A stretch of DNA of 64,000 nt, from contig OZ038498.1 of NCBI GenBank assembly GCA_964036315.1, positions 9,329,861 through 9,393,860 of the forward strand, in the 5' to 3' direction. Below, piece after piece: positions 19,931 to 32,085 of this stretch (position 1 is its first letter; each line of letters starts with the position of its first letter). Source of the DNA: Acanthosepion esculentum (taxonomy: Eukaryota; Mollusca; Cephalopoda; Sepiida; Sepiidae). Under the pieces are notes generated by a model, which was given only the letters and a program-made list of their open reading frames with translations, was not told where the DNA came from and ran no database searches. The translations under genes were made by a program, and so were the position numbers.

Positions 19931-20640
19931 ATATGACGACAAAGATAAAGGACAATACTCCGAATAATGTAAATAGTGTACATAATACCTCATTTCAGAA
20001 ATATAGACAGATGCTGAAAGGCCTAAACGTTGTAATAAATATGGCGACAAAGATGAGAACAATAGTCCGAATAATGTAAATAGTGTACATAATACCTCAT
20101 CTCAGAAATATAGACAGATGCTGAAAGGCCGAAACGTTGTAATAAATATAGCGACAAAGATGAGGACAATAGTCCGAATAATGAAAATAGTGTACATAAT
20201 ACCTCATCTCAGAAATATAGACAGATGCTGAAAGGCCGAAACGTTGTAATAAATATGGCGACAAAGATGAGGACAATAGTCCGAATAATGTAAATAGTGT
20301 ACATAATACCTCATCTCAGAAATATAGACAGATGCTGAAAGGCCGAAACGTTGTAATAAATATAGCGACAAAGATGAGGACAATAGTCCGAATAACGAAA
20401 ATAGTGTACATAATACTCAGAAATATAGACAGATGCTGAAAAGCCGAAACGTTGTAATAAATATGGCAACAAAGATGAGGACAATAGTCCGAATAATGTA
20501 AATAGTGTACATAATACCTCATCTCAGAAATATAGACAGATGCTGAAAAGCCGAAACGTTGTAATAAATATGGCGACAAAGATGAGGACAATAGTCCGAA
20601 TAATGTAAATAATAGTTACAATACCTCATCTCAGAAATAT
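19926..20640 (+). repeat. 107-bp tandem array, array 2 (about 7 units)
   Basis: Same unit as array 1, period 107 bp (20121 to 20228), but with its own private variant: ATGCTGAAAGGCC and later ATGCTGAAAAGCC. Confidence 0.95.
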
Positions 20641-21699
20641 AGATACATCGCCTCTCTCCTTGTTGGTCACATCAATCTTGCTTTCAGTTTATTAATTTTC
20701 TCAAATTGATCTTAAGCTCGAAACAGTATGTCCCAATTTACAACTTTTGTTTTCATGACATATTCGAACAAAATCCTTTTACTAAAAATTCCTACAGCCT
20801 TTGAAATGTTTTTCTAATAAATGTTTTCAATATATTCCGCTGCCTGCCACCATTTGCTAATTTTACAATCATCTACCAACATACAGCACAATTGTCGCTT
20901 GTGATTCAAATCGCTGATTTAAAGAGTTAAATAAATTTCTGACTAATAGTTTCTCGAACAGTAATTTAAATGTTTCATTGCGTACAAGTATATTCATGAG
21001 TTCATTGACAGTTGATTTTCCTCTGATAGCGTGGCCGTCGCTACATTTCTTTTTTCTTTTTGTATCTGTCCGTTTCTTTGGTTAGGCTGGGCAGGGTGGA
21101 GATGAGAAATTGGAATGAACGCATCGGAAATTTGTTTTTGTCTGTAAGCAGACGAGACGCACTGAGAAAGACAATCATGTTGCCAGGTTCTTCGATTCAG
21201 ATCAAAGAAACCCTTTTAAAAAAAAAACTTACGCGAGAAAATATATTCGCTTACAAAGCGATTTAGTCCGGATCAAAATGTCGAAGTGACGAAGAAGAAT
21301 CGCCGAGACGAGGGAAGCCAGTTAATAATTATCATAACAGATATAACAAAGTTTTTTGCGCATGCGTTATACTCACATCTATGACGCACAGGGACATACA
21401 AATACGTTACGTGTATAAACAGACATACTTCATGTAATCGAATAAAGGCAAATCAGAAATAGATATATACACAGGCATGCATAAAATGACAAATGTTTTT
21501 CCTTCCTTACCTTTTCCTCACACTTTCTTTTTCCGTTCCAGGCATAGACACAATCACAAATATGTTTATTTTTCATCCGGCTCATAATGTAATGCACAGG
21601 GTAAACATACAGCCATGCAAAACATTCCAAGCCAGATACATCAGATAGATACGGAACAAGCAGACAAATAACTAAACTATCATTCTTTTCTCCATTCTA

Positions 21700-21700
<1 letters not shown>
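20641..21700. other. Anonymous sequence
   Basis: No gene recognised. An NRF1-like TGCGCATGCGTT lies at 21357-21368. The segment 21000-21320 has higher GC and no visible repeat, which would suit a regulatory region or untranslated exon; there is no direct proof. Confidence 0.4.

Positions 21701-21701
<1 letters not shown>

Positions 21702-21774
<73 letters not shown>
21702..21774. repeat. (TA)n microsatellite at Tc1 insertion site
   Basis: About 34 TA units, then TTTA, directly before the left terminal inverted repeat. TA is the obligate Tc1/mariner target. Confidence 0.95.
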
Positions 21775-22668
21775 CAGTGGTTGGATAAAATAATTGAAAC
21801 AGTTGTTAAATTCAAAGAAAATTTATTTAATATGGAGTTGGTCCTCCTTTAGCCTCACATACAGCTTTAATACGTCCAGGAATGGAATCATACAGCTTCC
21901 TGACTTCATCTAGAGGAATTTTCAGCCATTCTTCCATTAACACCTGCGCCAGTTCTTTCAGAAACGACGGTGGGGGATAGCAGCTTCTAACTTGTCGCTC
22001 CAAAATGCACCACAAATGTTCCATAATATTGCTATCTGGATATTGGGGAGGCCACTGCATGTGTTCTAGCTCATTTTCATGCTCCTCATACCAATTCTTA
22101 AGGACTCGAGTGCTATGTATTTGAGTATTATTGTCTTGGAAGATGAAGTCACCATCAGGGAATAAAATCTGGGCCATTGGATGAACATGATCTCCCAAAA
22201 TGTCTAGGTAACCTTTGCTGTTGATTCTACCATGCAGAGCAACTACTGGACCGATACATTTCCATGATATGGCTGCCCAAACTATCACTGATCCACCTCC
22301 ATACTTCACTGTTGGAAGAAGGCAGTCAGGGTTGAAAGCTTCTTTGGGCTGCCTCCACACATAAACCCGCACTGAGGTTGGGAAAAAGAAACACTGGACT
22401 CGTCTGAGAATATGACTTCCATTGATCTGCAGACCAGGCACTTCTCTGTACCACTTCAACCTCGAACTCAGAGAGGTCACGCTTTTAGCTTAAATTTTAC
22501 TAAATTCTAAAAATAAATAAGCCAAAGACAATAAATTGGATAAATAAACGTATTTACAATAGATATAACCTGCAATTACAAAGTTCTAGTTAAAGTTCTT
22601 AATATAATAGGTCTTTGAAATATAGGAGTGGAATTTGCACCTGTTCCAATTATTTTGTCCAACCCCTG
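21775..22668 (-). mobile_element. Tc1-like DNA transposon, internally deleted (894 bp)
   Basis: Terminal inverted repeats: CAGTGGTTGGATAAAATAAT at 21775 and, read from the right end, CAGGGGTTGGACAAAATAAT at 22668. Both are flanked by TA. About 26 bp match with a few substitutions. The element is shorter than a usual 1.3-1.6 kb Tc1, and the region upstream of the transposase frame (22481-22620) has no coding trace, so the N-terminal DNA-binding part has been lost. Confidence 0.9.
21827..22480 (-). pseudogene. Tc1-like transposase, catalytic half, broken
   Basis: A 217-residue open frame begins at a GTG with a stop just upstream, so it is not a native start. It covers the DDE domain: VIVWAAISWKCIGPV, FQDNNTQIH (second D), then YPDSNIMEHLW (E). 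There are 37 residues between D and E, as in DD37E transposases. The first catalytic D (SDES) is present only in another frame near 22396-22407, so an indel in the T-run at about 22385 separates it. The end KGGPTPY is the normal Tc1-type C terminus. The helix-turn-helix domains are missing. Not functional. Confidence 0.9.
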
Positions 22669-22679
22669 TATATATATAT

Positions 22680-22784
22680 AATTATTTATTCGAAAATTAT
22701 AACATAAATATGTTATAAAATCACTACAAAAATAGCCATTTTGTTTCAACACTTCTGGTGTCTTATCAAGTAATGGTGTTGAAT

Positions 22785-22787
<3 letters not shown>
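22680..22787 (-). repeat. Fragment of (TA)n-flanked hammerhead repeat family J
   Basis: Reverse complement of the 3' part of the repeats at 40340-40740 and 58000-58375: TTGATAAGACACCAGAAGTG, TTGAAACAAAATGGC, TTATAACATATTTATGTTAT. Stem II ACAC/GTGT and GAAAC are recognisable; the core is TTGATAA. Confidence 0.75.

Positions 22788-22860
<73 letters not shown>
22788..22860. repeat. (TA)n microsatellite
   Basis: About 36 TA units between two hammerhead-type repeats. Confidence 0.95.
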
Positions 22861-22861
<1 letters not shown>

Positions 22862-22863
<2 letters not shown>

Positions 22864-23212
22864 ATTGGGACAGCAGATCATTATTTAAACATCTTAAATA
22901 TAACAGACAATGAATGTACATTTTTTATTAAGTCGGTCCTAAGCTTTCGGCTCATATGAGCCATCCCCAGAGTGGTTATACGGACATGAAACAAAGACAT
23001 CCGCCGTCAAAGATGATATTTTGTTATTTCGACACAGAAAATTGCTATGTGACGATAACGGTCGCCGAATAGAAGACGCAGATTTTAAGATTTGTAAGTT
23101 CAAGATGCGGTTCTATGACGTCGATGTTTTACAACAGAACCAATATCTAGATGTAATGTAATGTGTTTTGACTAGTTTATTTTCTATTCCTACATACATA
23201 CATATTTCTATG

Positions 23213-23215
<3 letters not shown>
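22862..23215 (-). repeat. Hammerhead-type repeat family F plus anonymous flank
   Basis: ATTGGGACAGCAGATCATTA to about 23000 looks like one short element beside (TA)n; its hammerhead-like segment is listed separately. The rest to 23215 is anonymous. Confidence 0.5.
22935..22975 (-). ncRNA. Hammerhead-like fold, one core change
   Basis: Minus strand: CTGGGGA replaces CUGANGA (A6 is G). Stem II GGCTC-ATAT-GAGCC is a perfect hairpin. GAA is followed by self-complementary AGCT and T at the cleavage position. Stem I has two pairs (CT with AG). Probably inactive. Confidence 0.35.
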
Positions 23216-23216
<1 letters not shown>

Positions 23217-23310
<94 letters not shown>

Positions 23311-23354
23311 AATCCAATGTTAAAAATCATATGTATGGAATCTTATAGAACACC

Positions 23355-23410
<56 letters not shown>
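23217..23410. repeat. Two (TA)n tracts with short unique spacer
   Basis: TA runs at 23217-23309 (interrupted by GTATA) and 23359-23410 flank ATCCAATGTTAAAAATCATA. That segment is echoed in inverse as TTTTTAACATTAGATTTTTT after the second run, giving a small foldback. Confidence 0.85.
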
Positions 23411-23412
<2 letters not shown>

Positions 23413-23452
23413 GGTTTTTAACATTAGATTTTTTTATATTTTTATATTTCTA

Positions 23453-23900
23453 CTACCCTAGAAGATACGTTTGAATAGGAATATGGGGTGACAGAATTAT
23501 TGAACCATTTTTTGCTAATGCAAGTCTTATTGCTGATACGTATCTTAACATGTTGCAAGAAGAGATCTTTCCATCCCTGCTAAACGAGGATAGTAATTTC
23601 ACCGTGTTTACTGTCAGCAAGATGGAGCTCCATCTCATTTCGGTATTCACTTCTATTAGTGATTAGTTCAGCAGTTTCCCGGTGCTTGGATTGGTCGGCG
23701 TGGTCCCGTGGGGTGGCCTCCTAGGACCCCGAAGCTAACCCCAGTTGATTTTAACCTTTATGGGTATTTGAAGGCAATGGTGTAACCAGGAAAAGATACA
23801 AAATATAAATCATCTTAAGCAACATGTCACCAACAACCATTGCAAGGATAACTCCAGCTGTGCTTTAACGTGTTCTTCGGCAGTAGAAGACACACATTGA
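23453..23900 (+). pseudogene. mariner-type (DD41D-like) transposase fossil
   Basis: Frame 1 reads IWGDRIIEPFFANASLIA then DTYLNMLQEEIFPSLL (about 23480-23585). After a frameshift it continues CQQDGAPSHFGIH, FPGAWIGRRGPVGWPPR and TPVDFNLYGYLKAMV to about 23775. The D of QDGAP (23621) and the D of PVDF (23747) are 41 residues apart in frame, as in DD41D mariners. Two stops lie between. The N-terminal part was not found. Inactive. Confidence 0.85.
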
Positions 23901-24372
23901 AGCGTGTTTTCAAGAGAATTTCCTTTTCTTTTATCCTTTCCACACTTTCTATCCCTCTTTCTATCCTCAACCCCTTCTTCTACTTCTGCTCTCTTGAATC
24001 GTTACTTCTCTTTTTTCTGTTTATCTCGTTTCCTGTTAGATGACTTAGTAAATAGGTGAATGTCTGGTCCTTACCCCTCTCCCTTACTCTTAAGTATTTT
24101 AATAAAAAGAGATTTAAATTTATTCCTATCTCTCACTTCCCTCTCTAATTTCGACCACATCTGTCATACTCCTCCCCCCTCTCTCTATATAACGTTACAC
24201 CTACTTAAAACTACCCCTCAAAAGTGTATAAATATAATATGTAAATTTAAAACATTTGTTCACCATTGGAAGTGGGGTTTGATGAACCAGATAAAAACCA
24301 TATACCTGGGGAAATAAATTATAACCAATGGACCCTTAAGGTTGTCTTTTTTCTATTTAAATTGAATTATAA

Positions 24373-24379
<7 letters not shown>
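23900..24379. other. Anonymous pyrimidine-rich sequence
   Basis: CT-rich stretches at 23930-24190 and no recognised gene. Confidence 0.5.

Positions 24380-24436
<57 letters not shown>
24380..24436. repeat. (TA)n microsatellite
   Basis: About 28 TA units directly 5' of an array-type hammerhead head. Confidence 0.95.
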
Positions 24437-24438
<2 letters not shown>

Positions 24439-24600
24439 GCTCCGGCCTTCTTCAGATGATTGGAATTTCGAAGAAGGCCGGAACGTACAACGGCCGAAAC
24501 GTTTTGAATATGGCAATGAAGATGAGGATAATAAGCCGAATAATGTAAGTAATCATAATACCTCATCCCAGAGATATAGACAGAAATTGACATTTTATGT
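24437..24600. repeat. Single foldback copy of 107-bp family head
   Basis: CGCTCCGGCCTTCTTCAGAT (minus) is followed at once by GAAGAAGGCCGGAACGTACA (plus), then CGGCCGAAACGTTTTGAATA and one array-like unit ending in CAGAGATATAGACAG. The SINE centre has been deleted. Confidence 0.75.
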
Positions 24601-24784
24601 AAATTTTCAAGATCGTAGTTAACAGGAAAGTAAGAAGCCTAAAAAGAATTTCACAATTGAGAAGTGCGAGAAAAGAAATTATTATAATAGAACTTACGGT
24701 TACATCTATATTGCGCTTAAATTCGTAAAGTCAAGGTATCAGACAAAAGCTCATCAGAACAATAGACATGAAAATATCTATGTT
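24601..24784. other. Anonymous sequence
   Basis: GAGAAGTGCGAGAAAAGAAA at 24659 resembles GAGAAGTGGGAGAAAAGAAA at 401, each followed by a similar ACATCTA context. This indicates a weak dispersed repeat shared with 330-470. Confidence 0.4.
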
Positions 24785-25185
24785 GATTTTGTTTAGCGGC
24801 ATATCAACACCTCTATGGGTTATTTAATGCCAAAATCTAAACATTTTGAAGACAATTTTATGTCTTCAACTGAATATATTTTGAACGCAATTGTATACCT
24901 TCGACTACAGATAAAACCTATTGTTGACTATTTTGCTTTCAATTTGTATTGTCGATAATTTTACTACAAATAGATATTGTTGGTAATTTTTTCTATAAAA
25001 CTCTATTTTTATACTTTCGTAATTTTTTTTTCTTGTGGTGGAGTTCACTATTTGCCCACAGCTGTGAACCAAACAGGTGCTACCACCCCGAGTCAGGGTG
25101 AACCTGGATACAACAGCAATTAAAAGGTGGTTACCATGTCCTGAGCATCTCCAATAATTCGATTCCAATCCTTGCTGCTGAATTC
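24785..25185 (+). repeat. Composite VNTR repeat, copy 2
   Basis: TTTAGCGGCATATCAACACC, TGGGTTATTTAATGCC, TTCACTATTTGCCCA, GAGTCAGGGTGAACC and ACAGCAATTAAAAGGTGG follow the order of copy 1. The 30-bp minisatellite is absent at the end. Confidence 0.7.
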
Positions 25186-25826
25186 ATAGTCATATTCAGG
25201 ACTAGAAAATATTTATAGAAAAGACACAGAGAATCTTCGTTATATGCAGTAGGAAAGAAATTCGAGCCGAGATGCCAGGTCAGTGCCGATAACACTGCAG
25301 ATTCTTTGGAATTTGCCAATAATCTCTAGAAATAAGCATCAGACCAAATATGGTAGTAATATTCAATGCATGGACGCATAGTAGAATTATAAAAGTGAAA
25401 GATTTCGGCGAGAATTATTTTTCGCTTTACATAGTAAACGAATTTTGCTAGCAACATATGTAGTAATTGATTCGCTATAATCGTTTCAAGTCATATCACT
25501 GGAAAACGTTAAAATGATGGAAGGCAATTTTCTTTTGTTACAAATATAGGAGTACTGGTGTTCGCATTTTTTTTTAATTATTGTGGCTGAGATCTGAAAG
25601 GAAAATATTGGCAAAATTTGCTTTTAAGAGAATTTTATCAACAGGCATGTTTTTGCCTGCAACAGAACCTCATAATGTCTATCTACCGTTAAAGACGGAA
25701 CCTTATTGAATTTATGTAGACGGTTTTCGTTCTTTCAAAATGAAAATGCGATACAATGTTAATAAACATGAGTCTTCAGTACCTTGTATTATACAACACG
25801 CGTCATTGGCAAAAAATGCAATAATC
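25186..25826. other. Anonymous sequence
   Basis: No gene or repeat recognised. Confidence 0.5.
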
Positions 25827-25827
25827 G

Positions 25828-26090
25828 GACAGTCCTGGGTAAGACGATAAACTACATCCGCGTCCTGGGTAAGGAGATAAACTATGTCCAACAGCAATGC
25901 CTCTGATCAGGAGGTTTTGAGGTGCATGGAACCAAGTCTTAATTACTGGTGTTCCCAGGTCCACCCTGACCCGGGGTTGTAGTACCTGTTAGGGTCCCAG
26001 CTATGGGCAAATAGTTAACCCCCAAACTAAGCAAATAACCCGTTGAGGTTGTTATAACGTAAAACAAACCAAACCAAACCATTAATCGTG
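25828..26090 (-). repeat. Composite VNTR repeat, copy 3
   Basis: Reverse orientation. Two 30-bp minisatellite units (CCTGGGTAAGACGATAAACT), AACAGCAATGCCTCTGATCA, GGAACCAAGTCTTAATTACT, CTATGGGCAAATAGTTAACC, then CAAACCAAACCAAACC at the outer end. Confidence 0.75.
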
Positions 26091-29000
26091 TTGAAAACTC
26101 TAGTCTTGACTTAAAGTTCAATAAAAAGATTTTATCAAAAGGCACAGAATATATCAATTAAAGTGATAAAAAGCTAGATTTTATGCTTTATAAACTAACT
26201 CGTAGATGTGTCTCCATGTAACTGTTTGTACTTGTGTATGTTGAGTTACTTTATTTATTTTGTCTTTTTGCTTTTTTTACAACTGACTAGTCGTAATTTG
26301 TGATTAAATGTTATGCCTCAAATAATTTTAGTCTTTTTACAAAGTTTCTATGGGAGAATTTTTCAGAAGTTATCTTAGTGTGTTTATGACAAGACAACAG
26401 TTCTAATGGTGGTATATCACGAAGCTGTCTTTGCAAAGTCATATATCATAGACGTTCCTTTGTTGGTTATTGGATCTTACAGTGCCTTGTCTGTTATCTG
26501 AGCATGCTCGAAATAAATAAAAAAATATCATGATATTTCCTACCTTCATTCACTTACCTATCGACAATTCTGAAACCATCAAAGAGAAAGTCAAGATAAA
26601 AAGCGGGGCGGGGGTGATACAAACCGAAAGCTGACTCACTTGTAGATAAAAATGGAAGCTTGTCTCAGGAACAAACAAAACATTATCAATCGAATAGATA
26701 TTTTTAACGTATACACATAAACGGAGACACACCCGCACATGGTTTTTTTTATACATTTAAAGTAATCCTTGATGTTAGGTTTAATTCATTTTTCCCGCCG
26801 ACTTAATGCTTTCTGCATTCTTGCTAGTTATTTAAAGATAAAAGATCAGAGAAGATTGATACCCCATTATATTGTCTGCTGCAAGAGTCAAAATATGCTG
26901 CTCATTTGATAAATCTTACTTCGAGAACTTTTTTTATAAAAAAAAAAAAGAGATAAAATATATTTCTCCCGATTTGTGAAGCCTCAAAAATTAATATATT
27001 GAATCAGAGTGTTCACGGTATCATCTACTTTATAGTTTGAATATTTTCTCTCTCTCACAAAAATATTTACTAGCATAATACCCGTAAAAATAACAGGATT
27101 AATTACGTATAGGTTGTCTTCTTTATTCCTCGATTCTCCTGACACTGTCTGTGTTGATGGGGGTGTAGGTAAATGACACTTCTCTTCCTTTCAGCCACCA
27201 AGAACCCAGACTGGAAATTTCTACATTTCGAAAGATGGCTCATGACAGGCCTCTGCCTGCCGACTCCCTTCTACCGTTCTCTTCCCATATCTACACCATG
27301 ACGGATCTTTTTATCCACACCAACATACGGCTTCTTACCGATGATTTTAGGATACCGAATTTACCTGTCTTCCGACCAAGTGGCACTTGATCCTGAAAGT
27401 TTTCATAGATTTATTTACTTCATTTCGTTTTACCCTACTTGTGTATGGCGAGTGATTGCTTTGAAGTCCTCTAGACTTTACTGTTGGATGTATTAAAACG
27501 TCAGTGCTTCGGGCCCAGATAAAGATAAAATAAATTACAATCGTGTGTGTCCTGATCACGGCCGGGGAGCCATTGTGTCAGAATAATGCTCACCCTGCAT
27601 GAGATCTGTGTCGCTTCCTGCTTAAGATCAGTGTAAAACATGTCCTCTCTGTAAAATGTATTATACTTACACACGTCCCATTGCAATATAGTAATCAACT
27701 GCCTGGAAGACAAACGGACAGGAAATTTCTATTGAATAAACACTTTAACAACTGTCTTCAAATATAAGAACACATTACTCAGATTACAGAAACTAATTTC
27801 CTATTGATCTTTTACTTGATTTGTTGTGTTCCTTGTCAAATCTGTCGTCTTTTAACAAAAGTATTTTATATTAAGATGTGCTATGTCCTAGTAAATAGCA
27901 ACTGAAAATGGGAAATCCGAAAGAGAATTTGATTTCGCCAATATTTTTAATGTAAAGGACCTGTCTGCGTACCTTTAACAACCGCATTAAAAATCATAGA
28001 ATTTTTTTTGTTGCCTTAGTTCGAACAGCATCTACTATTAAAGGGAAAATAACTATTTCAATTACAAAGGTTTTTACTTGATGCACAGAGATATCCACTA
28101 TTAACAAACAGCTAAAATTGGGAAACTGTCTCAGGGCTAAATCCTTCACCTCGTAAATGCTGTATTAATGAGTTTTCAAAGGATCTCCCTAATAGAAACT
28201 TAGCATGCGGCAGTTGTTCGCTAACATCGCAATCAACAGAAGGAACGATTGGAAAGCTCTTCATCGTCTTCCATTTTATTTGGATCATGTTGTTTGACAA
28301 GATGTTAAACATACTCTCATGAAAATTCTGATTGCTTGTCATTGTTTGCCGTTTCTATGGAATTTGAATATTCTAGAACATTAGGCGTTCCTAAAGACTC
28401 GTTTCAGCTTCTTTTACTTGGACCATTCTTGTCTGTCATCCAATTTGTTTTTTTTTTCTTTCTTTTTTTTTCTCTTAAATCATTTTTCTCTTTCTTTCTC
28501 TATTTCTCTCACTCTGTACTTTTATTTCTCTTTATCTCTTCTCTCTGTACTTTTATGTCTCTTTATCTATCTGTCTATCTTTCTCATATAACTATACTCA
28601 CTCTTTCTGATAAAGAAAACCATGCTATAGTTGTTTGCTACTTTCATTTCTCATACACACACTTGCTGTCATTTCTCGAGACAAGTAGAAGCAGTTACAC
28701 ATGAATATATGTCCACAATGTCTTTCAGTCATAAAATACTCAGCAACAGAATCGTGTCCGGACTCTAAACCGACATAAAATACTGTTTCGCCCACATTGT
28801 TAGCGGGAATAACAGGAAATGTCCGAACGCCATCTAGCGACAGAAGAAGCGTGTCGTGTCTCATTTTTCACTCGTTCAGTTATTCACCGTTACATTACCT
28901 CTGTCAATTCTGACTACTTTCTTGGAATATCATCTCAATACAAAGTGTCATCGATACGACCCATTTTCCACCGACAAAAAAATAGGAAATGCCACTAGTT

Positions 29001-29460
29001 CAGACCGAAAAGCAGCGGTTAACTGAAATATCGGGAGGGCTAAGCCAGCAACGAAAAACTATCTGATGGGATGAAATCATCGCATCTGAGAGTTTCTCTG
29101 ACCTCAATCAGCAAGTATTTCTTGCTTTTTAGCGCGTTGCTTTTATCTTCATTGATTAGTGTAAATATAATTCATATTTTTAAATAAAGAATTATTTTAC
29201 ATGACAAATATTTATTTTTCAACTTACTCTCATTCCAATGTAGTTACTTCAGAAGTAGATATGAATCACATAGCTCGCACGTTATATATTGTTCAAAATT
29301 AAGTTAATTACTTCCGATTAGATGACATACATGGTCGTGGCTTTTAAGTTTATTGACAAAGAAAATTAAGTTTAAAGAAAATGAATGATAAAAATATACA
29401 CAGTGAAGATTATATAAGCTATATTTTAATTATATTACTGCAGACAAGCAAAATAAAACA
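26091..29460. other. Long low-repeat interval without recognisable gene
   Basis: About 3.4 kb with no dispersed repeat seen, the longest such block here. A quasi-open stretch at 27173-27496 (107 codons, one internal TGA) follows a pyrimidine tract and AG but has no recognised homology. 28440-28580 is CT-rich. A CTCF-like AACGCCATCTAGCGAC lies at 28826-28841. An unrecognised, rapidly evolving exon or intronic DNA is possible. Confidence 0.5.
28826..28841 (-). promoter_or_regulatory. CTCF-like motif
   Basis: Reverse complement GTCGCTAGATGGCGTT resembles the CGCTAGATGGCGC form of the bilaterian CTCF core. A single site with no other support. Confidence 0.25.
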
Positions 29461-29461
29461 A

Positions 29462-29464
<3 letters not shown>

Positions 29465-29492
<28 letters not shown>
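29465..29492. repeat. (TAA)n microsatellite
   Basis: About nine ATA/TAA units. From 29493 to 30060 the sequence is AT-rich and anonymous. Confidence 0.9.
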
Positions 29493-30060
29493 AATAATAT
29501 TCGAAAAGCTGTCTTGATGAGAAAAAAGTAATTCTAGTACTTTTACTTGTTTTAAAAAGAAATATAGTCTATTAAAAATTAAAAGTGAAAATATTTTAAA
29601 ATTGTAGTTCAATAAAACGTATTTTAACCTAAACATCCCCAAAAATATCTTTAAGTATACAAATAGAAAAAGTGGCGTAAGAATTTTTTGCCGTTAACAA
29701 TAAAATTTTTAAAAAATGTCAGAATTCGTTGAAAAATGCATCCCTACCCTACCAAAACATTACCCCTTTTTCGAACGTAACTAATAACTGATACAACAAA
29801 AGATAATAAAAATGAACACACTACCACCCCTTGTCTGGATGAGTGGAATTCTCTGTATCCTTGGAAACAGTGAATTATGAATTTTGCCGTGCCATCAAAA
29901 CTCAGTAAATTTAAAAATAAGTTACTCCAAAATTCGCTTGAGGATGAAATAGAACTAATGTTTTTAATTTAATTGCAAAATTAAATTCGAAGCATTTACC
30001 TTCCATTTTTGAAACATGGTTATTACTGTGTAGCGAAAAAAACATATTTTAAATCAGTTA

Positions 30061-30063
<3 letters not shown>

Positions 30064-30133
<70 letters not shown>
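30064..30133. repeat. (TA)n microsatellite
   Basis: About 35 TA units, followed by TCGGGCAGGCCCTGTCCC, a short hairpin-forming unique segment. Confidence 0.95.
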
Positions 30134-30135
<2 letters not shown>

Positions 30136-30249
30136 CGGGCAGGCCCTGTCCCATCGATAAATATTACAAGTAAAACTTTCTTTATATTCGTCCTTTTACA
30201 TATTGTATCTTATTAATTTGTGCGATAATTTCTCTGTGAAAAAATTGTG

Positions 30250-30251
<2 letters not shown>

Positions 30252-30320
<69 letters not shown>
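30252..30320. repeat. (TA)n microsatellite
   Basis: About 34 TA units next to the repeat at 30321-30470. Confidence 0.95.
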
Positions 30321-30322
<2 letters not shown>

Positions 30323-30915
30323 AAGGTAATAAAACCGTTGGTAAACTGATGCATAAAAAGAACTCAATATATTTATTATACAGGGCAAATAAATAGTAAT
30401 AAACCATAAAACCCAAAATTACCTCATATGGGGTATAGACCTATTTTTTTAGTATATTTTTTTAAATGTAATCTTATTTAATTTTCATACAAATCTTCGA
30501 AATATAACTTATTTTTAATTTATAAAATATATTTTAATTTTAAGCATAATTTATCTTTGAAAGAGTGCTTTTAAGTAGGAACTTGTATTTTTTAAAACTT
30601 AACCTAATATATATAATTTTATTTAAAAAAAAACCTTTTCTTTCCTCTCTTAGTTTCAAATTAGCACTTTATAAAACCTCTTCCCTTTAAGACTAATCTC
30701 ATCCACCCTCCCCTGACCACCCTCGTGCCTTTCGTCTAACTGAAACATTGAAGTAGATAATTTCTGTATTCATTTTTCAGCAGCTGTCACAGTAAAAATT
30801 CTAATTCCGACACGAACTCAGTCTGTATACCGGAGTTGAATAAGAATGACGAAGCTTTCGTCGGTTGAAATAGGTCCCATATGAAGTAATTTTGGATTTT
30901 TTGGTTTACTACTAT
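30321..30915. repeat. Inverted pair of a dispersed repeat around AT-rich DNA
   Basis: AACCATAAAACCCAAAATTA and CCTCATATGGGGTATAGACC at 30395-30445 are the reverse complement, with mismatches, of AGGTCCCATATGAAGTAATT and TTGGATTTTTTGGTTTACTA at 30868-30912. GACGAAGCTTTCGTC with TTGAAATAGGTC at 30848-30880 is another hammerhead-like layout (TGACGA core, lost C3). (TA)n lies outside both arms. Confidence 0.5.
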
Positions 30916-30984
30916 ATATATACATATATATACATACACACAAAAACACGCACACACACAAACACAAAAACAGATTTATATATA

Positions 30985-31545
30985 TATACTAGCAGCATGG
31001 TCCGGCGTTGCTCGTGCTTGATTCAAAAATCGTACGACTCATACAGCAAACGCTATCACTTGACTTAAAATATTTTTGCCCTTCCTTGCCTTTAAAGGAG
31101 TGCTCCTTGCCGTGCTGATGTTTCTACATGCCTTACTTCTTGCCTATCTCACACTGCGAATTTTTTCTAAGCTCTGTACTAAACATTAAATCTATTACGA
31201 AAAAGAACTAAACAAAATGAACACAAAACGATCAGTAACTGGAAAAACGGAATGAAAAAGAATGTTAACAACAAATACTTTTTCACATCCAAACCAGTTC
31301 TGCGGAATCAGAATCAACGTTGAGTTTAAGCAAGTGAATGAGCCAATTGGAGTAAAGTGCCATGCAGATTTAAATTTTTCCCACTTGTGACGAATGCAAC
31401 TATCGAATTTTTTGCATGCCAGCATGCTAGTTAACTTTCGTGTCAGTCAGCTGTTGGCTCTCACGCTGGCCAATAGAATCTTCCTGTCTATTCGTGACAG
31501 CCAGCTATAGGCTCTCACTCTGGCCAGTAGAAATTGGCCGCAAAC
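30985..31545 (+). repeat. Probable dispersed repeat with 54-bp duplication
   Basis: ACTAGCAGCATGGTCCGGCG and TTGCTCGTGC directly follow TA-rich sequence, a form I recognise from invertebrate repeats without being able to name it. At 31439-31545 a segment (GTCAGTCAGCTGTTGGCTCT / GACAGCCAGCTATAGGCTCT, then CACNCTGGCCA) is present twice in tandem. 31546-32080 is anonymous apart from short (GT)n tracts. Confidence 0.4.
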
Positions 31546-32085
31546 ATGAAAACTGCCGTAGAAGCATGAAAAAAATCGATTATTTCCACTATCGATGGGA
31601 GTTGGGAAATGCAAAGTCGGTGTTGGCCTTCCCGCTAACTTGGAGCATGTGCATGTAAATCTTGGTGCAAATCCGTCGAAAATTGCGGCCGTACATTCGT
31701 TACACACACAAACACATCCTGCCTTTTTATATATATGTGTGTGTATGTATGTGTACAAATGTGTTTACTAATTCTTCGTAGTGAGACAGTGTATGTATTG
31801 AGGGGGAATATACACGCACATATATACACGCATGCTGACAGGAACACACAAAAATGAAAATAGATCTAAGAACACACAGGGGTCACTAAAACATTAAAAG
31901 ATAAGATACCGACAACTAATTCATCACTTCTCAAACCAACCTTAATTGTTTTATGACACTTCACGCAGAACTCTTCACTGCCATTTCAAGAAAGACATTC
32001 GGATTACCAACACAAAAACAGAGAATGTCTCGTATCGAAAATATTTAACATTGAAAAACATAAACAAAAAAATTATTGTACAGTA

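Noticed and set aside
21827..22480. Functional transposase gene
   Set aside because: Start is a GTG just after a stop, the DNA-binding half is absent and the first catalytic D is out of frame.
27173..27496. 107-codon quasi-frame after a pyrimidine tract and AG
   Set aside because: One internal TGA, no recognised domain, and length not remarkable for this composition.
30985..31030. CCGGCGTTGCTCG motif resembling a known invertebrate repeat terminus
   Set aside because: I could not name a family with confidence, so it is listed only as a probable dispersed repeat.
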